Position numbers and translations under genes: made by a program
In this document: positions 43,378-52,571 of the stretch, piece after piece
Position numbering within the stretch: the first letter of the stretch is position 1
Layout: the number at the start of each line of letters is the position of its first letter
Notes under the pieces: model-generated
Seen by the model: only the letters and a program-made list of their open reading frames with translations
The model's database searches: none
Told to the model about the DNA's origin: nothing
Origin: Mesorhizobium sp. 65-26
GTDB taxonomy: Bacteria > Pseudomonadota > Alphaproteobacteria > Rhizobiales > Rhizobiaceae
NCBI GenBank assembly: GCA_001899205.1
Contig: MKVL01000022.1
Location: 1 to 64,000 of the forward strand
Length of the DNA: 64,000 bases
Direction of reading: 5' to 3'

Positions 43378-44640
43378 CTAACCATCGGGGTGCTCAGCTT
43401 CCAGCGTGGCTTTGGCCTCCGCCTCGCTTATCCGAACGCACTCACTGATTAGCATGGTCAGGATGTGTTCGAGGCCGGAGTAGTCGTATCCAGGTTCGAG
43501 CTTCTTATGGCCAAGAAACTGACGCGCGATCTCTTCCTTGCCTTCGATGACTCCTTGATAGCAGTCGCGCTTTTGGTCGTAGCTTGTCCAGCGCACCACT
43601 GGCTCCGGGCCAGCATCAAGGTAGCATTCAATGGCCGCGGCCTTGCCATTGATGTCGGCGCGCTGCTCGCCTGTCGGACCAATCGTACGAAAGTTCTCGA
43701 ACGCCGACCGATCGGGTAGCTTCACGATCCGCATGTTCTCCAGGCGGTTCAATCGCGCCGATCGTTCCCAGTTGAACACGCCCTCCGCGTCGTTATCGAA
43801 GATGACAACGACATTATTCTGGATGCGAATGCTAATCAGGCCCCGCACGAAGTTGTAAAGGCTACCCGTTCCAGAAAATGGATAGTTCTCGCGCATATCG
43901 ACGAAATCAAAGAAGTCAGTGAGATCTGGCGCAAGCAGCTCGATGGCGTGCTTGATGATCTGAACATCGGATGTGCCCTCCGTGACGATGAGAAAGCGGT
44001 TCGGCTGGCGGACGGCAGCTTCGAAACTTTCGCTCGGCGCCCAGCCGCCATCTGCAACGTCAGCGAACTGCCACGTGACAGGCAATTCCTGAGCAGTTGG
44101 ATTGTCGGCAAGGAGACGAATAATCGTGTAGGCGCTGAGCCCGCTGATCTCACCATCGTCCTGAGAGTGCGATTGGAGCCGAGCTTGCGCCTCCGTTCCA
44201 GCCACCACATGCTCTGCGAAGAAGCGATCGAAATTCTCGCTCCCAAGGTCTGGCCGGAAGTTCGCCGCGCCGACGTTCGCGGAGGACATCAAGGCCTTCA
44301 GGTCGTCAAAGCCGAAGTCGTGATTTGCATAGCCAATTTCGGTCAGCGCCTTGAACTCTGCTCTGCAGTAGTCGTCGGTGTGGCCCAGCAAGAGAAGACG
44401 CCGGGCAACTGTTCGCAGGGGCGCAGAATATCCTTGCTTCATCTCCGTGATCAACCGGTAGCTGAAATTGTCCGAGTGCCGAATTAAGGGAAGGTCTGCA
44501 CTTTCTGGATCATCTGCATCCGCAGCATAAAAATACGGGATATCGGTAAGGTCGCCCGGACGAAACAGGGCGCTATGGTTCTGAAATCTGCCGTTCTTGC
44601 CCCAGTCGAGCTGCACGCGACCAAGCGTCAAATAAATCAT
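43378..44640 (-). CDS. TOPRIM-domain protein (HEPN/Toprim-associated)
   Basis: 420 residues. The N-terminus (MIYLTLGRVQLDWGKNGRF) matches the short domain found in HEPN/Toprim-associated proteins. The TOPRIM core is RFLIVTEGTSDVQII (catalytic Glu about 221) and VVVIFDNDAEG (D-x-D about 282-284). Helices fill 60-200. TOPRIM nucleases of this type occur in OLD-like and other defence genes. The ATG at 44640 replaces an in-frame TTG at 44649. Confidence 0.7.
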   Translation of the reverse strand: MIYLTLGRVQLDWGKNGRFQNHSALFRPGDLTDIPYFYAADADDPESADLPLIRHSDNFSYRLITEMKQGYSAPLRTVARRLLLLGHTDDYCRAEFKALTEIGYANHDFGFDDLKALMSSANVGAANFRPDLGSENFDRFFAEHVVAGTEAQARLQSHSQDDGEISGLSAYTIIRLLADNPTAQELPVTWQFADVADGGWAPSESFEAAVRQPNRFLIVTEGTSDVQIIKHAIELLAPDLTDFFDFVDMRENYPFSGTGSLYNFVRGLISIRIQNNVVVIFDNDAEGVFNWERSARLNRLENMRIVKLPDRSAFENFRTIGPTGEQRADINGKAAAIECYLDAGPEPVVRWTSYDQKRDCYQGVIEGKEEIARQFLGHKKLEPGYDYSGLEHILTMLISECVRISEAEAKATLEAEHPDG

Positions 44641-44770
44641 TGATCCCAAGCTACGGCACTCCTAACATCAGCACGCTGCCACGCCCTCTTTAGAAGATCG
44701 CTTTTTTTAATTTTGTCGCTCCCGCCAGAACCAAATGAACACTGCCCACAATCCCGCGGCCGACCGGAGT

Positions 44771-45085
44771 CTACGCCGCGATCGCCCTAAGCGCTTTGTC
44801 CATCGAGAAACTACCCGTTGTCCCGTCTTCGAAGGTCACACCAAAGCATCGAGTCGTGTAACCTGGACCGCGATCGTGAGTTGGATAGAAGGACGCGGGA
44901 AGCGATTTCAATACCCAACCGGTCCTGGCGCAGTAGTCCTCATAGATTGCGCGAACGTCAGCCAGATCGTCCTCGTCGAATTGCTGCTTTAGCTCTCGGT
45001 CATGTAAAATCCGGGAGAAATGCTCTTTGGCAGCGGTGACGGTTGCAAAGGTTCGCCCCGTTCTGAGAGAGACTGATTTCGCCAC
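44771..45085 (-). CDS. DCL-family protein (DUF3223)
   Basis: 104 residues. The pattern TFATVTAAKEHFSRILHD ... DDLADVRAIYEDY ... GPGYTTRCFGVTFEDGTTGSFSMDKAL (shown in parts) fits DCL/DUF3223 domains. It lies 32 bases downstream of the subtilase gene in the same direction. Bacterial function unknown. Confidence 0.7.
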   Translation of the reverse strand: MAKSVSLRTGRTFATVTAAKEHFSRILHDRELKQQFDEDDLADVRAIYEDYCARTGWVLKSLPASFYPTHDRGPGYTTRCFGVTFEDGTTGSFSMDKALRAIAA

Positions 45086-45117
45086 AATTACCTCCTCGAT
45101 AGGCTTGGCTTGTAGGA

Positions 45118-47625
45118 TCAGATACGCGGCGTAATCCGCGCGGCCGTTCGAATATCGGCGATCTGCGTACCGAGGGCCTGCAGGTTTTGACGCATGTCGT
45201 TGAACACCGGCTGCTCCGCATCGGGATCACTGATCGTGACGATAGCCGTGAAGGGTACACCTTCGTCGGGCATCGCCTCACCCGCTCGGGTCAGGTAATC
45301 GACGAACAAGCGCCAGTTCGAAGATGGGCCGACGCCTTGCGGGAACGTCTTGGCCAGAACCTTGACCGGGCTCCACTTCAGATCGTGCTCGATCAGTTCC
45401 GCCTCGACCGCCGGCGCTTCGCGTTTCGTGGGAAGATAAAGCGGCTCAAGCCTTCCTTTCCATCCACCGCCCGCCTGCTCCTGCTGCAGCGTCGCGTTGA
45501 TGTTTACGCGGACGAACTCCGAACCGAATCGTGCATCAAGCGGTGGCGTTGAGATAAGTGTGATCTTCGCTCGGCCGCGGCATCTTCCGCCTGGACCGAC
45601 CAGCGAGGCGGGCCATGAAAAACGGAAGTTGATCTGCTGGTCGCGCCGGATGCGCGACGCAAAAACCAGTGTGATCGCATGGTCGCCGGTCTCGAGGATC
45701 CGATCAGCAGATGGCGGCATACCAAAACCGACCATGTGCCGCGCAATCGGCGCGAGCGCCGTTGCCTGCAATGGCACCGGCATCTCCGCGTGATGGACAA
45801 GCAATCCGATTAGGGTCTCGCGCGAGACCTCTCCTTCGATCGCGTGGTCGAGCACCGCGGCAGTTTTCGCAGCGAGCGGCGAGGCATAGCTCGTGCCGCA
45901 CCCATCGATAATCGTTCCGTCGGGTAGGATCGAGAACAGCCCGTGCCCGAGAAGCGAATTCTGAGAGCCTGCTCCACCGACGTGAGCGAGATCCGGCTTC
46001 ACCCCGGCGCGGAGGCCCGGCCCACGCCGACTGAAACGCGTTGGTGCAAAGGGCACACAGCCGTCATGCCCGGGCGGATTGAGAGCGGCCACAGCGACAT
46101 TGCGGGCGCTTTCCGCAGGCGTGAGCAAGCCGTCATTGCGGGCGTTGACCAGGCTAGCGAGAGCTGCAGTGGGATCTGCGGGCCACTCGGCGCGGAGATC
46201 CTGGGGTTGGATATTGCCGGCCGAAATGAAGACCACAGCATTGTTGGCCTCCGCAATCTGATCGAGCCGCGCCGCGTGGGGACTGTAACGGTCCGGTGCG
46301 GCCGGCTGAAGGATATTGAGGCTCATGTTGAACACCCGCACTCCGTGGCGGGCGCGGGCATCCGAGACAGCTGACTCCATCTCGTCGAAAAACTGCGGCA
46401 GGCCGTCCGGATAGTAGGACGCGAAGGCGCCCGCCTTGCGCTCGTTCGGGAAGACGGCAACGTCGACCAACTCTGTGCCGTCCGGCTCCGGACAGATTTC
46501 CACGCCATTGAGTGCGCCACCTACCGCAGCCAGGCCACCGATGAACGTGCCATGAGCGAGATCGACGTCTTCGTCGGCGAGGATGTCCCAACGATCAATC
46601 ACCCAGTCCGACAGCGCGTCACCGATTCCGCCATCAATGATGCCCATGCGCGGATGAGTGCGTCGGCTGTCACGGACAGGAATGGCGACATCGGTTGGTC
46701 GAATACGCTGGGTTGGCGCGAACGGACTGGTAGCCCGAACAACGATGCCAGGCAGCTCGATTCGCCGGACCAGTGGATGGCGGTCAAGGAAGGCGAGAAG
46801 CCGTGCATGGCGATCGATGTCGGGATTAAACACAGCCAGTTCGCGGCGACGCTCGCCGACCGGCGTCTCATTCAACCGCAGGACAGGTTGATAGCTCGAT
46901 TGGTCGAGCCGAACCGAAAGGATCGGCTGCTTGTTCCGATGACCTTGCAGGCGCTCGACCGAGAGTCCGTGTTCGAGGGCATTGAAACCTGCGACAAAAC
47001 TCTCTGCGAGGCGACGATGACCGGCGTCGAGGCGATCCCACTCGGAGCGCGGCGGGGGGCTATCGAACAGCTCAACCTGATAGCCGCTTCCGGTCATCGG
47101 GTTTGAAAGCCAAGCTACGGCCTCCTCAACCGAAAAGCTGCGACGGTCAGCCGGCCCATAAAGTTCGATACGGTCGATCGCACCTGTCTCGCTCTTTCGC
47201 GCGGACGGATTTGGCTCATCCTTTTGCTTCTGTTCGTTGAACCGCATCTCGGTGTAGGTTTCGGCCCTTGCAATTTCGGCGGCGACTTGCCGGAGCGCGT
47301 CGGGTCTGGCTTCGACGATCATGACGCCGAGATCACCCCCGCCCACGACAGGCGTGCGGTTGTCGCGAAAGAGGCTTGCAACAGGCCGGTGACTTTTAGC
47401 CCATGCTTCGCGGCGCAGGATGACCTTCACATAGCCGACGTCTCCTTGCGACTGTGCGCTGAGCACGCCGGAGATCGTGTCGAGCTGGCCCAGCAAGGCG
47501 TTTCTATGTGCCACAAATTCGGCATCGCGATGCGCGAAGAAATCTTTTCGCCCGCCGCCACCACCAGCTTCCCGTGCCTCTTCGTAGTTTTCTGGATTGA
47601 GGACGATCTGGATCGGGCTAGCCAT
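45118..47625 (-). CDS. ietS: Subtilisin-like serine protease of an IetAS pair
   Basis: 835 residues, no signal peptide, so cytoplasmic. Subtilase triad: Asp in MGIIDGGIG (about 331), His in AHGTFIGGL (about 358), Ser in GTSYASP (about 579), with oxyanion Asn in ISAGN (about 471). The 300-residue N-terminal region and 200-residue C-terminal beta-rich region are specific to this type. It overlaps the ATPase gene by 8 bases. IetA/IetS was described as a stability toxin-antitoxin pair on Agrobacterium Ti plasmids and later listed among anti-phage systems. Confidence 0.85.
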   Translation of the reverse strand: MASPIQIVLNPENYEEAREAGGGGGRKDFFAHRDAEFVAHRNALLGQLDTISGVLSAQSQGDVGYVKVILRREAWAKSHRPVASLFRDNRTPVVGGGDLGVMIVEARPDALRQVAAEIARAETYTEMRFNEQKQKDEPNPSARKSETGAIDRIELYGPADRRSFSVEEAVAWLSNPMTGSGYQVELFDSPPPRSEWDRLDAGHRRLAESFVAGFNALEHGLSVERLQGHRNKQPILSVRLDQSSYQPVLRLNETPVGERRRELAVFNPDIDRHARLLAFLDRHPLVRRIELPGIVVRATSPFAPTQRIRPTDVAIPVRDSRRTHPRMGIIDGGIGDALSDWVIDRWDILADEDVDLAHGTFIGGLAAVGGALNGVEICPEPDGTELVDVAVFPNERKAGAFASYYPDGLPQFFDEMESAVSDARARHGVRVFNMSLNILQPAAPDRYSPHAARLDQIAEANNAVVFISAGNIQPQDLRAEWPADPTAALASLVNARNDGLLTPAESARNVAVAALNPPGHDGCVPFAPTRFSRRGPGLRAGVKPDLAHVGGAGSQNSLLGHGLFSILPDGTIIDGCGTSYASPLAAKTAAVLDHAIEGEVSRETLIGLLVHHAEMPVPLQATALAPIARHMVGFGMPPSADRILETGDHAITLVFASRIRRDQQINFRFSWPASLVGPGGRCRGRAKITLISTPPLDARFGSEFVRVNINATLQQEQAGGGWKGRLEPLYLPTKREAPAVEAELIEHDLKWSPVKVLAKTFPQGVGPSSNWRLFVDYLTRAGEAMPDEGVPFTAIVTISDPDAEQPVFNDMRQNLQALGTQIADIRTAARITPRI

Positions 47626-48829
47626 TCGCTACCTCGCCGTCACTGGACTTGGTTGTTCGGCCGAGTTGGCGGCTCACTGTCGACTTGTCCTTGCCGGCGA
47701 TTTCGCCAATGTCGGCCATTGAGAAGCCAAGGATCGGATCGTCCCGCATCGCGCGAAACAAGTTGCTTGAATCGTCGAACAGCAGCGCGCGCCGCTCACT
47801 CTGAACCCGGGCAGCGTTCAACGTGGCGAACTGGCGCAAGGTGTCGAGCAGTCCCCGTCTGTCTTCCTCTCGAACAGTGGTAGCCTTCTTGTACGTGCGC
47901 ACCAGAGACTCGATCTCTGCCCCTGTCGATCCCTCCGTGAACCACGCAATCAGCCGCAAATGGATGTCGGGCGCTTTCACAGGCGGCATAAAAAACGCGG
48001 CGATCGCCTTTCGCATCTCAAAGTCCGGTTTGGGGATTTCGAGTTGGACCTCGAACCGCCGCCAGACTGCCGTGTCGAGCAGCTTGGGATGATTGGTGAT
48101 CCCGATCGTGAAACCAACATCCCGGCGTGCATCGAGGTTCTGGAGGAGCGCGTTCACGACTCGCTTTATCTCCCCCACCTCCTGCGGGTCATCGCGAACT
48201 TTCGCGATCGCGTCGAACTCGTCCAGCAGGAGGATGCAACGATGGCGGTTCGCGAATGTGAACAGATTGCCGATATTACGGGCTGTGGTTCCCAGGAAAG
48301 ACGACACGAGGCCGTCCAGCTTCACCAGTACGACTGGCAAATCAAGCTGGTGAGCCATCCACAGCGCCAACCGCGTCTTGCCGGTGCCTGGCGCGCCATA
48401 GATGAGGCAGGTCTTCGATGGCCGGATATCGATTTCGGATAAGGCATCGAAATTGGCCCATTCCTCGATGATGGTGCCGATCGCTTGGCTGACTGTCGCA
48501 TTGAACAGCGGCGCAGCCGGTTGAATGTCCGCCGGGAAGATCACGTCTGCCAGCGGTGCCGCCGTCTCTCGATCGACAGGAACAGGGGTGTTGCGACTCA
48601 GCAGCTCGCCAGGAATCTGAGCTTTCGAACGCTCAATGCGGCTCGGCGAAAGTTCCTTCGTTCGATCCGCCGTTGTCAGGATGCTCGTCAGTGCGGCCGC
48701 CTGCTTTGAATCCCCGTCCTTAGTCAAGGCGTCACGCAAACGCTCGATTTGCTTGCGCAAGGCCGGCGAAGCATCGGCGATTGCGGCACGGCAAAGCGCT
48801 TGCACGATTGTGAAGTGGTCCATCTTCAT
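47618..48829 (-). CDS. ietA: AAA+ ATPase of an IetAS pair
   Basis: 403 residues. A helical N-terminus (about 1-90) is followed by an AAA+ domain: Walker A GAPGTGKT (145-152), Walker B CILLLDEFD (about 198-206), sensor ITNHP (about 243) and arginine-finger region WRRFE. The C-terminus has a helix-turn-helix-like end (SMADIGEIAGKDKSTVSRQLG). Start and stop are coupled to ietS. It probably controls or feeds the protease. Close in type to the Ti-plasmid ietA. Confidence 0.85.
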   Translation of the reverse strand: MKMDHFTIVQALCRAAIADASPALRKQIERLRDALTKDGDSKQAAALTSILTTADRTKELSPSRIERSKAQIPGELLSRNTPVPVDRETAAPLADVIFPADIQPAAPLFNATVSQAIGTIIEEWANFDALSEIDIRPSKTCLIYGAPGTGKTRLALWMAHQLDLPVVLVKLDGLVSSFLGTTARNIGNLFTFANRHRCILLLDEFDAIAKVRDDPQEVGEIKRVVNALLQNLDARRDVGFTIGITNHPKLLDTAVWRRFEVQLEIPKPDFEMRKAIAAFFMPPVKAPDIHLRLIAWFTEGSTGAEIESLVRTYKKATTVREEDRRGLLDTLRQFATLNAARVQSERRALLFDDSSNLFRAMRDDPILGFSMADIGEIAGKDKSTVSRQLGRTTKSSDGEVANG

Positions 48830-49256
48830 CCTGTGCGCGTCGTTGCATTAGATCGTGTGTTTGATGCGTTTATATCAAAATATGATGCATTGCAAGGAAG
48901 TTCGTTGCGATATGATATCGATTCGATGCGCCGCGAGCGTGACTGAACAGGGTCGGGATTCCGCATCTACGGCTTTACGATTGTGGGCCTGACCTAGCAG
49001 TCAAACGTCCCCACGCGCGCCGGCTCTCAGATTTCAAAGGCCAGGCAATCTCGGCACTGAGTCCAACACACAATCCAGCCGTGGTACTGCGTCCGTAGCC
49101 GGGTCGCACCACCGCCAATCGCCTACGTGAGCTTGAGCACGGCTATCCGGGCAAGATCGGCTGCCGTTCTGACAAACGAACCGGGTATGAGACGGCCCCC
49201 ATCTTGCAAGCCGAGCCAGGCATTCCCTCGGTCTTGCGAGGCAATGCGCGATCGAC
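48830..49256. other. Intergenic region with AT-rich promoter for ietA
   Basis: The 100 bases before ietA are AT-rich with repeated GCATCA and ATATGAT elements; on the minus strand TTGATATAAACGCATCAA forms a small dyad that could serve as -10/operator. The rest (about 48,960-49,256) has no gene. An open minus-strand stretch (about 45 codons, ending RIAVLKLT) has no start and may be a remnant. Confidence 0.45.
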
Positions 49257-52200
49257 CTACTGCAGCACACCGAGATCATTGGGTTGGCGCGCTTGACCCG
49301 CCACCAAAACGATTTCGCCGAGAGTCAGGAATACCAGCATCCCTTGGTCAGCACCCGTTGCAGCTAGATAGTCTCTCAGCTGACCGGCATAATCGCTTCG
49401 AATCGCGGGGGAGGGGTTGATATCTGACTTCCAATCAATCACCACCTCGACCTTTCCTGTTTTGACTACGAGCGCATCAGCGCGGCCTGCGAGGAGAAAG
49501 CCCTCGCCTGGCGCCCAAATCGCCACTTCGGGCACCAGCCAGGGACGAAGCACTGCGACCTCCGGCAAAGCGATCGCCCGCAAGGCACAACCTGCCATTT
49601 CCGATGGGTCCGGTCGGGGTTCTTCGTCGGTCTCCGTTACAAGTTGGCCCAGCAGAGCGCGCGCTCGGGCAACCACTGCTTCACCTTCAGTCGCAAGCTC
49701 GCCGGTGAGGAACTCCTCCATGAGCTTGTGCAGGACAATTCCACGCAATGCGCCCGCACCCGTGACCTCTACAGTTTGCCCCGGTGTGTCGGTGGCGATG
49801 ACGGGATCGAGCAGACCATCGGGGCGATCCTGATCATGGTCGCTCGGGCGGCGCCAGACGATCGACGGAGCGCTCTCGTCGACCTTCCGCTGTTCCAAGG
49901 CGAAGACACTTGCCGTCTGCTCATTGCGGCTGGTGCTTTCTGGGCGGGCGTCGGCGGCCACGAAGTCCGAAACGTTCAGTTCTGGGAGATCGAGCTGCCG
50001 AAGATCGATCGAACTGAACCACGAGCCTTTCGAAGCCTGCGGGATGTGCGGAAGGATCAACAGGTCGCGCGCGCGGGTACATGCGACGTACCAGATTCTC
50101 TCGCGCTGATTGGCGTCCTCCTGACTTTCTTCGGCGCGCGCCGCTGCCAGGTCCGGCGGAGACACGCCTCCAAGCATCCAGTGCAAGCTGTTGTCCGACT
50201 GCCGGTGCACAAACTGATCCGGCCGATAGAGCTCTGTCGTCGAATTGACGGGGATCACGACGGGCCACTCCAACCCTTTCGCGCTGTGTATGGTTACGAC
50301 CTCGATGGCATGCTCGGCTGCGTCGATGCGCCCTTCGGGTGCTCTTGCCTTCCGCTCCCAATCGGCTTGGAGGTCACGCACGAACGCGCGCAACCCTGAG
50401 ACCCCATAGCTTCGCGCGCGTTCGATCAATGCGTCGAGATTCGCGATCGCACGCGCGTTCCGGTTCCGGTGCCGGGCCGCCACGATCACCCGAGCGTTCA
50501 GGCGTTCGATAGCCTCCGCCAGGATCAAACTCGGTGTCGAGATCGACACTCGGCGCCTCAGGTGCTGCAACTGCTCCAGGATCGATCTTGCAAGCGGATG
50601 CCGCACGAGGGTGGCATCGGTTCTCGCATTGAAGAAGCTGGGCCGCCCTTCGACGGGAGGAAGGGCGGCGGTGATATCGAGAAGCTCTTGTTCGGTCAGC
50701 CCGACCAGTGGTCCGCGCATGAACGCGCCGAAAGCGAGCGTGTCGGATGAGTCCGCCAATACGCGGAGCAGTGCCAGCATGTCTTGCGTTTCCTGGCGCC
50801 GCATAAGGCTTTGGCCTGCCTGGGAAGAGAGGGAAAGGCCACGCTTCTCCAGCGCGCGCTCATAGCGCCAGAGTTCGGTATGGCCCGGAGAAAGAAGTGC
50901 TATGTCCCCAGCGCGAAGGGGAGTGAGGGAGCCATCCGCACGCGGAATCATAACATTGCCGATCAGGCGCTCGCAGATGTCGGCAACCCGCTCCGCCTCT
51001 GCCTCCCGGAACATGTCCGCGTAGATGCGTCCCTCGGTCTCCACATGAACCGTGAATCTTGTCACGCACGGCACGGGATAAGAGCGATCTGGTATCGTCG
51101 GGGCAAGAGCGACATATCTGGGCTGCGAGCCCTTGCCAAAGACCCCCTCGAAGCACGTGTTCACATGCTTGATGATGGGACTCTGAGATCTGAAGTTCGC
51201 AGTGACGTCGATGACGGTGCCGTCATCTTGCGCGCTGACTAGCCGACGAGAGAGTTCATAGGCCTCGATATCGGCGCCGCGAAAGCGATAGATGGCCTGC
51301 TTCGGATCGCCGACGAGGAACAGCGATCCCGGCCGCAATCGGCTGTCTTCCCAACGCTCCAGACGATCGTCGTTCGCAGCAATAGAGAACAAAATCTCGT
51401 TCTGAATGCGGTCGGTGTCCTGAAATTCGTCAACCAGGATATACCTGTAACGCTGCCCAATGGCGCGGCGTACCTCTTCGTGGTCGCGGACCAATGTACG
51501 CACATGGAGGAGCAGGTCATCGAAGTCGAGCACCGCAGCCGCCCGCTTCTGGCGCTCATAGTTATCGAGAAGCAGATCCAGTGACGATGACAGTTCACAG
51601 ACCAATCTGCTCGCGATGTGACCGATCAGCTCGTTCCAGGCGTCGCTGACGACCTGGTAGCGTTGAAAGGTAAGATCGCTGGCCGTCTCTTCGCGATAGG
51701 CACCGAGGACCTCGGCGGCTTCGCCATAGGCCTTGAGTTGAAGCCCTTTGCTGGTGAATAGCCGTGAGTGACCTGCGTCGCAGAGCTTCCAAAGCGTTGC
51801 GAAATCCGGTGGCCGCTCAAATGCGTTCTTGTATCGCGCAGCCAGTCGCTGCAGTTCCAGAGCGATTTCTCGCGGCCAACCTTGGTCACCAATACTCGCC
51901 TGCCACCTGTCGAAGTCATCGACGGCCTGGAGGAATACGATGTCTGGACGCCCGTCCGCCGGTGGCGCAATCGGGGTCGCGTCGGGGTGTTTCCTGCGGA
52001 GCAGGGCGAGCTCTCGCATCAGATCTACAACCTGAAGCGGGATTTGCTCGGCGAGGACGACAATAGGGTCATCGTCGACCGCACGCTCGCCGAGGCGCCG
52101 CGAAAACCACGCGGAAAGTTCGCCAAGGAAGAGCCCATCCGCGATCGTAGCATCAACGATACGCGCACCGGGGTCCAATCCGGCCTGAACGCCATGGCTA

Positions 52201-52571
52201 TGAATGATCGCCTGGCAGAAGCCGTGAATGGTCGTTGCTGTAAGTTCGTCAAGCCGAGGGGCCGTAGCCGTGAGCGCTGCACGCTGGGCGGATGTCAGTC
52301 GATCTGGCAGCACCGGTTTGAGGAATGCCGGTATCGCATCCGCCAACAGCGCGTCCACCGTTTCCTTGATGCGACGATTGAGCTGGCTTGCCGCGAGTTC
52401 GGTGAAAGTGATCGCCGCTATATCCCCAGGCAGATAACCGCTGGCGAGCATCATCGCGACACGCCCCGCCATCAGCGAGGTCTTGCCGGTTCCAGCGGCG
52501 GCCTCGACCAGGAGGATAGAGTTGAAATCGGTCATCGCCCGCCGACGGTTCTCCTGGTCGACCAGCGTCAT
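49257..52571 (-). CDS. AddA-like UvrD-family helicase-nuclease
   Basis: 1104 residues. SF1 helicase motifs: Walker A AAAGTGKT (about 24-31), GDIAAITFTELAASQL (Ia), ILVDEFQDTDRIQ (II, about 380), LFLVGDPKQAIYRFRGAD (III) and VTIHSAKGLEWPVV (V/VI region), then a C-terminal RecB/AddA-type nuclease domain (LLAGRADALVVKTG, VEVVIDWKSDINPS: D and D-x-K). It ends in the same operon as the PD-(D/E)xK gene and overlaps its stop by ATGA. Length matches AddA, but plasmid location and RES/Xre partners point to defence rather than housekeeping repair. Confidence 0.88.
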   Translation of the reverse strand: MTLVDQENRRRAMTDFNSILLVEAAAGTGKTSLMAGRVAMMLASGYLPGDIAAITFTELAASQLNRRIKETVDALLADAIPAFLKPVLPDRLTSAQRAALTATAPRLDELTATTIHGFCQAIIHSHGVQAGLDPGARIVDATIADGLFLGELSAWFSRRLGERAVDDDPIVVLAEQIPLQVVDLMRELALLRRKHPDATPIAPPADGRPDIVFLQAVDDFDRWQASIGDQGWPREIALELQRLAARYKNAFERPPDFATLWKLCDAGHSRLFTSKGLQLKAYGEAAEVLGAYREETASDLTFQRYQVVSDAWNELIGHIASRLVCELSSSLDLLLDNYERQKRAAAVLDFDDLLLHVRTLVRDHEEVRRAIGQRYRYILVDEFQDTDRIQNEILFSIAANDDRLERWEDSRLRPGSLFLVGDPKQAIYRFRGADIEAYELSRRLVSAQDDGTVIDVTANFRSQSPIIKHVNTCFEGVFGKGSQPRYVALAPTIPDRSYPVPCVTRFTVHVETEGRIYADMFREAEAERVADICERLIGNVMIPRADGSLTPLRAGDIALLSPGHTELWRYERALEKRGLSLSSQAGQSLMRRQETQDMLALLRVLADSSDTLAFGAFMRGPLVGLTEQELLDITAALPPVEGRPSFFNARTDATLVRHPLARSILEQLQHLRRRVSISTPSLILAEAIERLNARVIVAARHRNRNARAIANLDALIERARSYGVSGLRAFVRDLQADWERKARAPEGRIDAAEHAIEVVTIHSAKGLEWPVVIPVNSTTELYRPDQFVHRQSDNSLHWMLGGVSPPDLAAARAEESQEDANQRERIWYVACTRARDLLILPHIPQASKGSWFSSIDLRQLDLPELNVSDFVAADARPESTSRNEQTASVFALEQRKVDESAPSIVWRRPSDHDQDRPDGLLDPVIATDTPGQTVEVTGAGALRGIVLHKLMEEFLTGELATEGEAVVARARALLGQLVTETDEEPRPDPSEMAGCALRAIALPEVAVLRPWLVPEVAIWAPGEGFLLAGRADALVVKTGKVEVVIDWKSDINPSPAIRSDYAGQLRDYLAATGADQGMLVFLTLGEIVLVAGQARQPNDLGVLQ

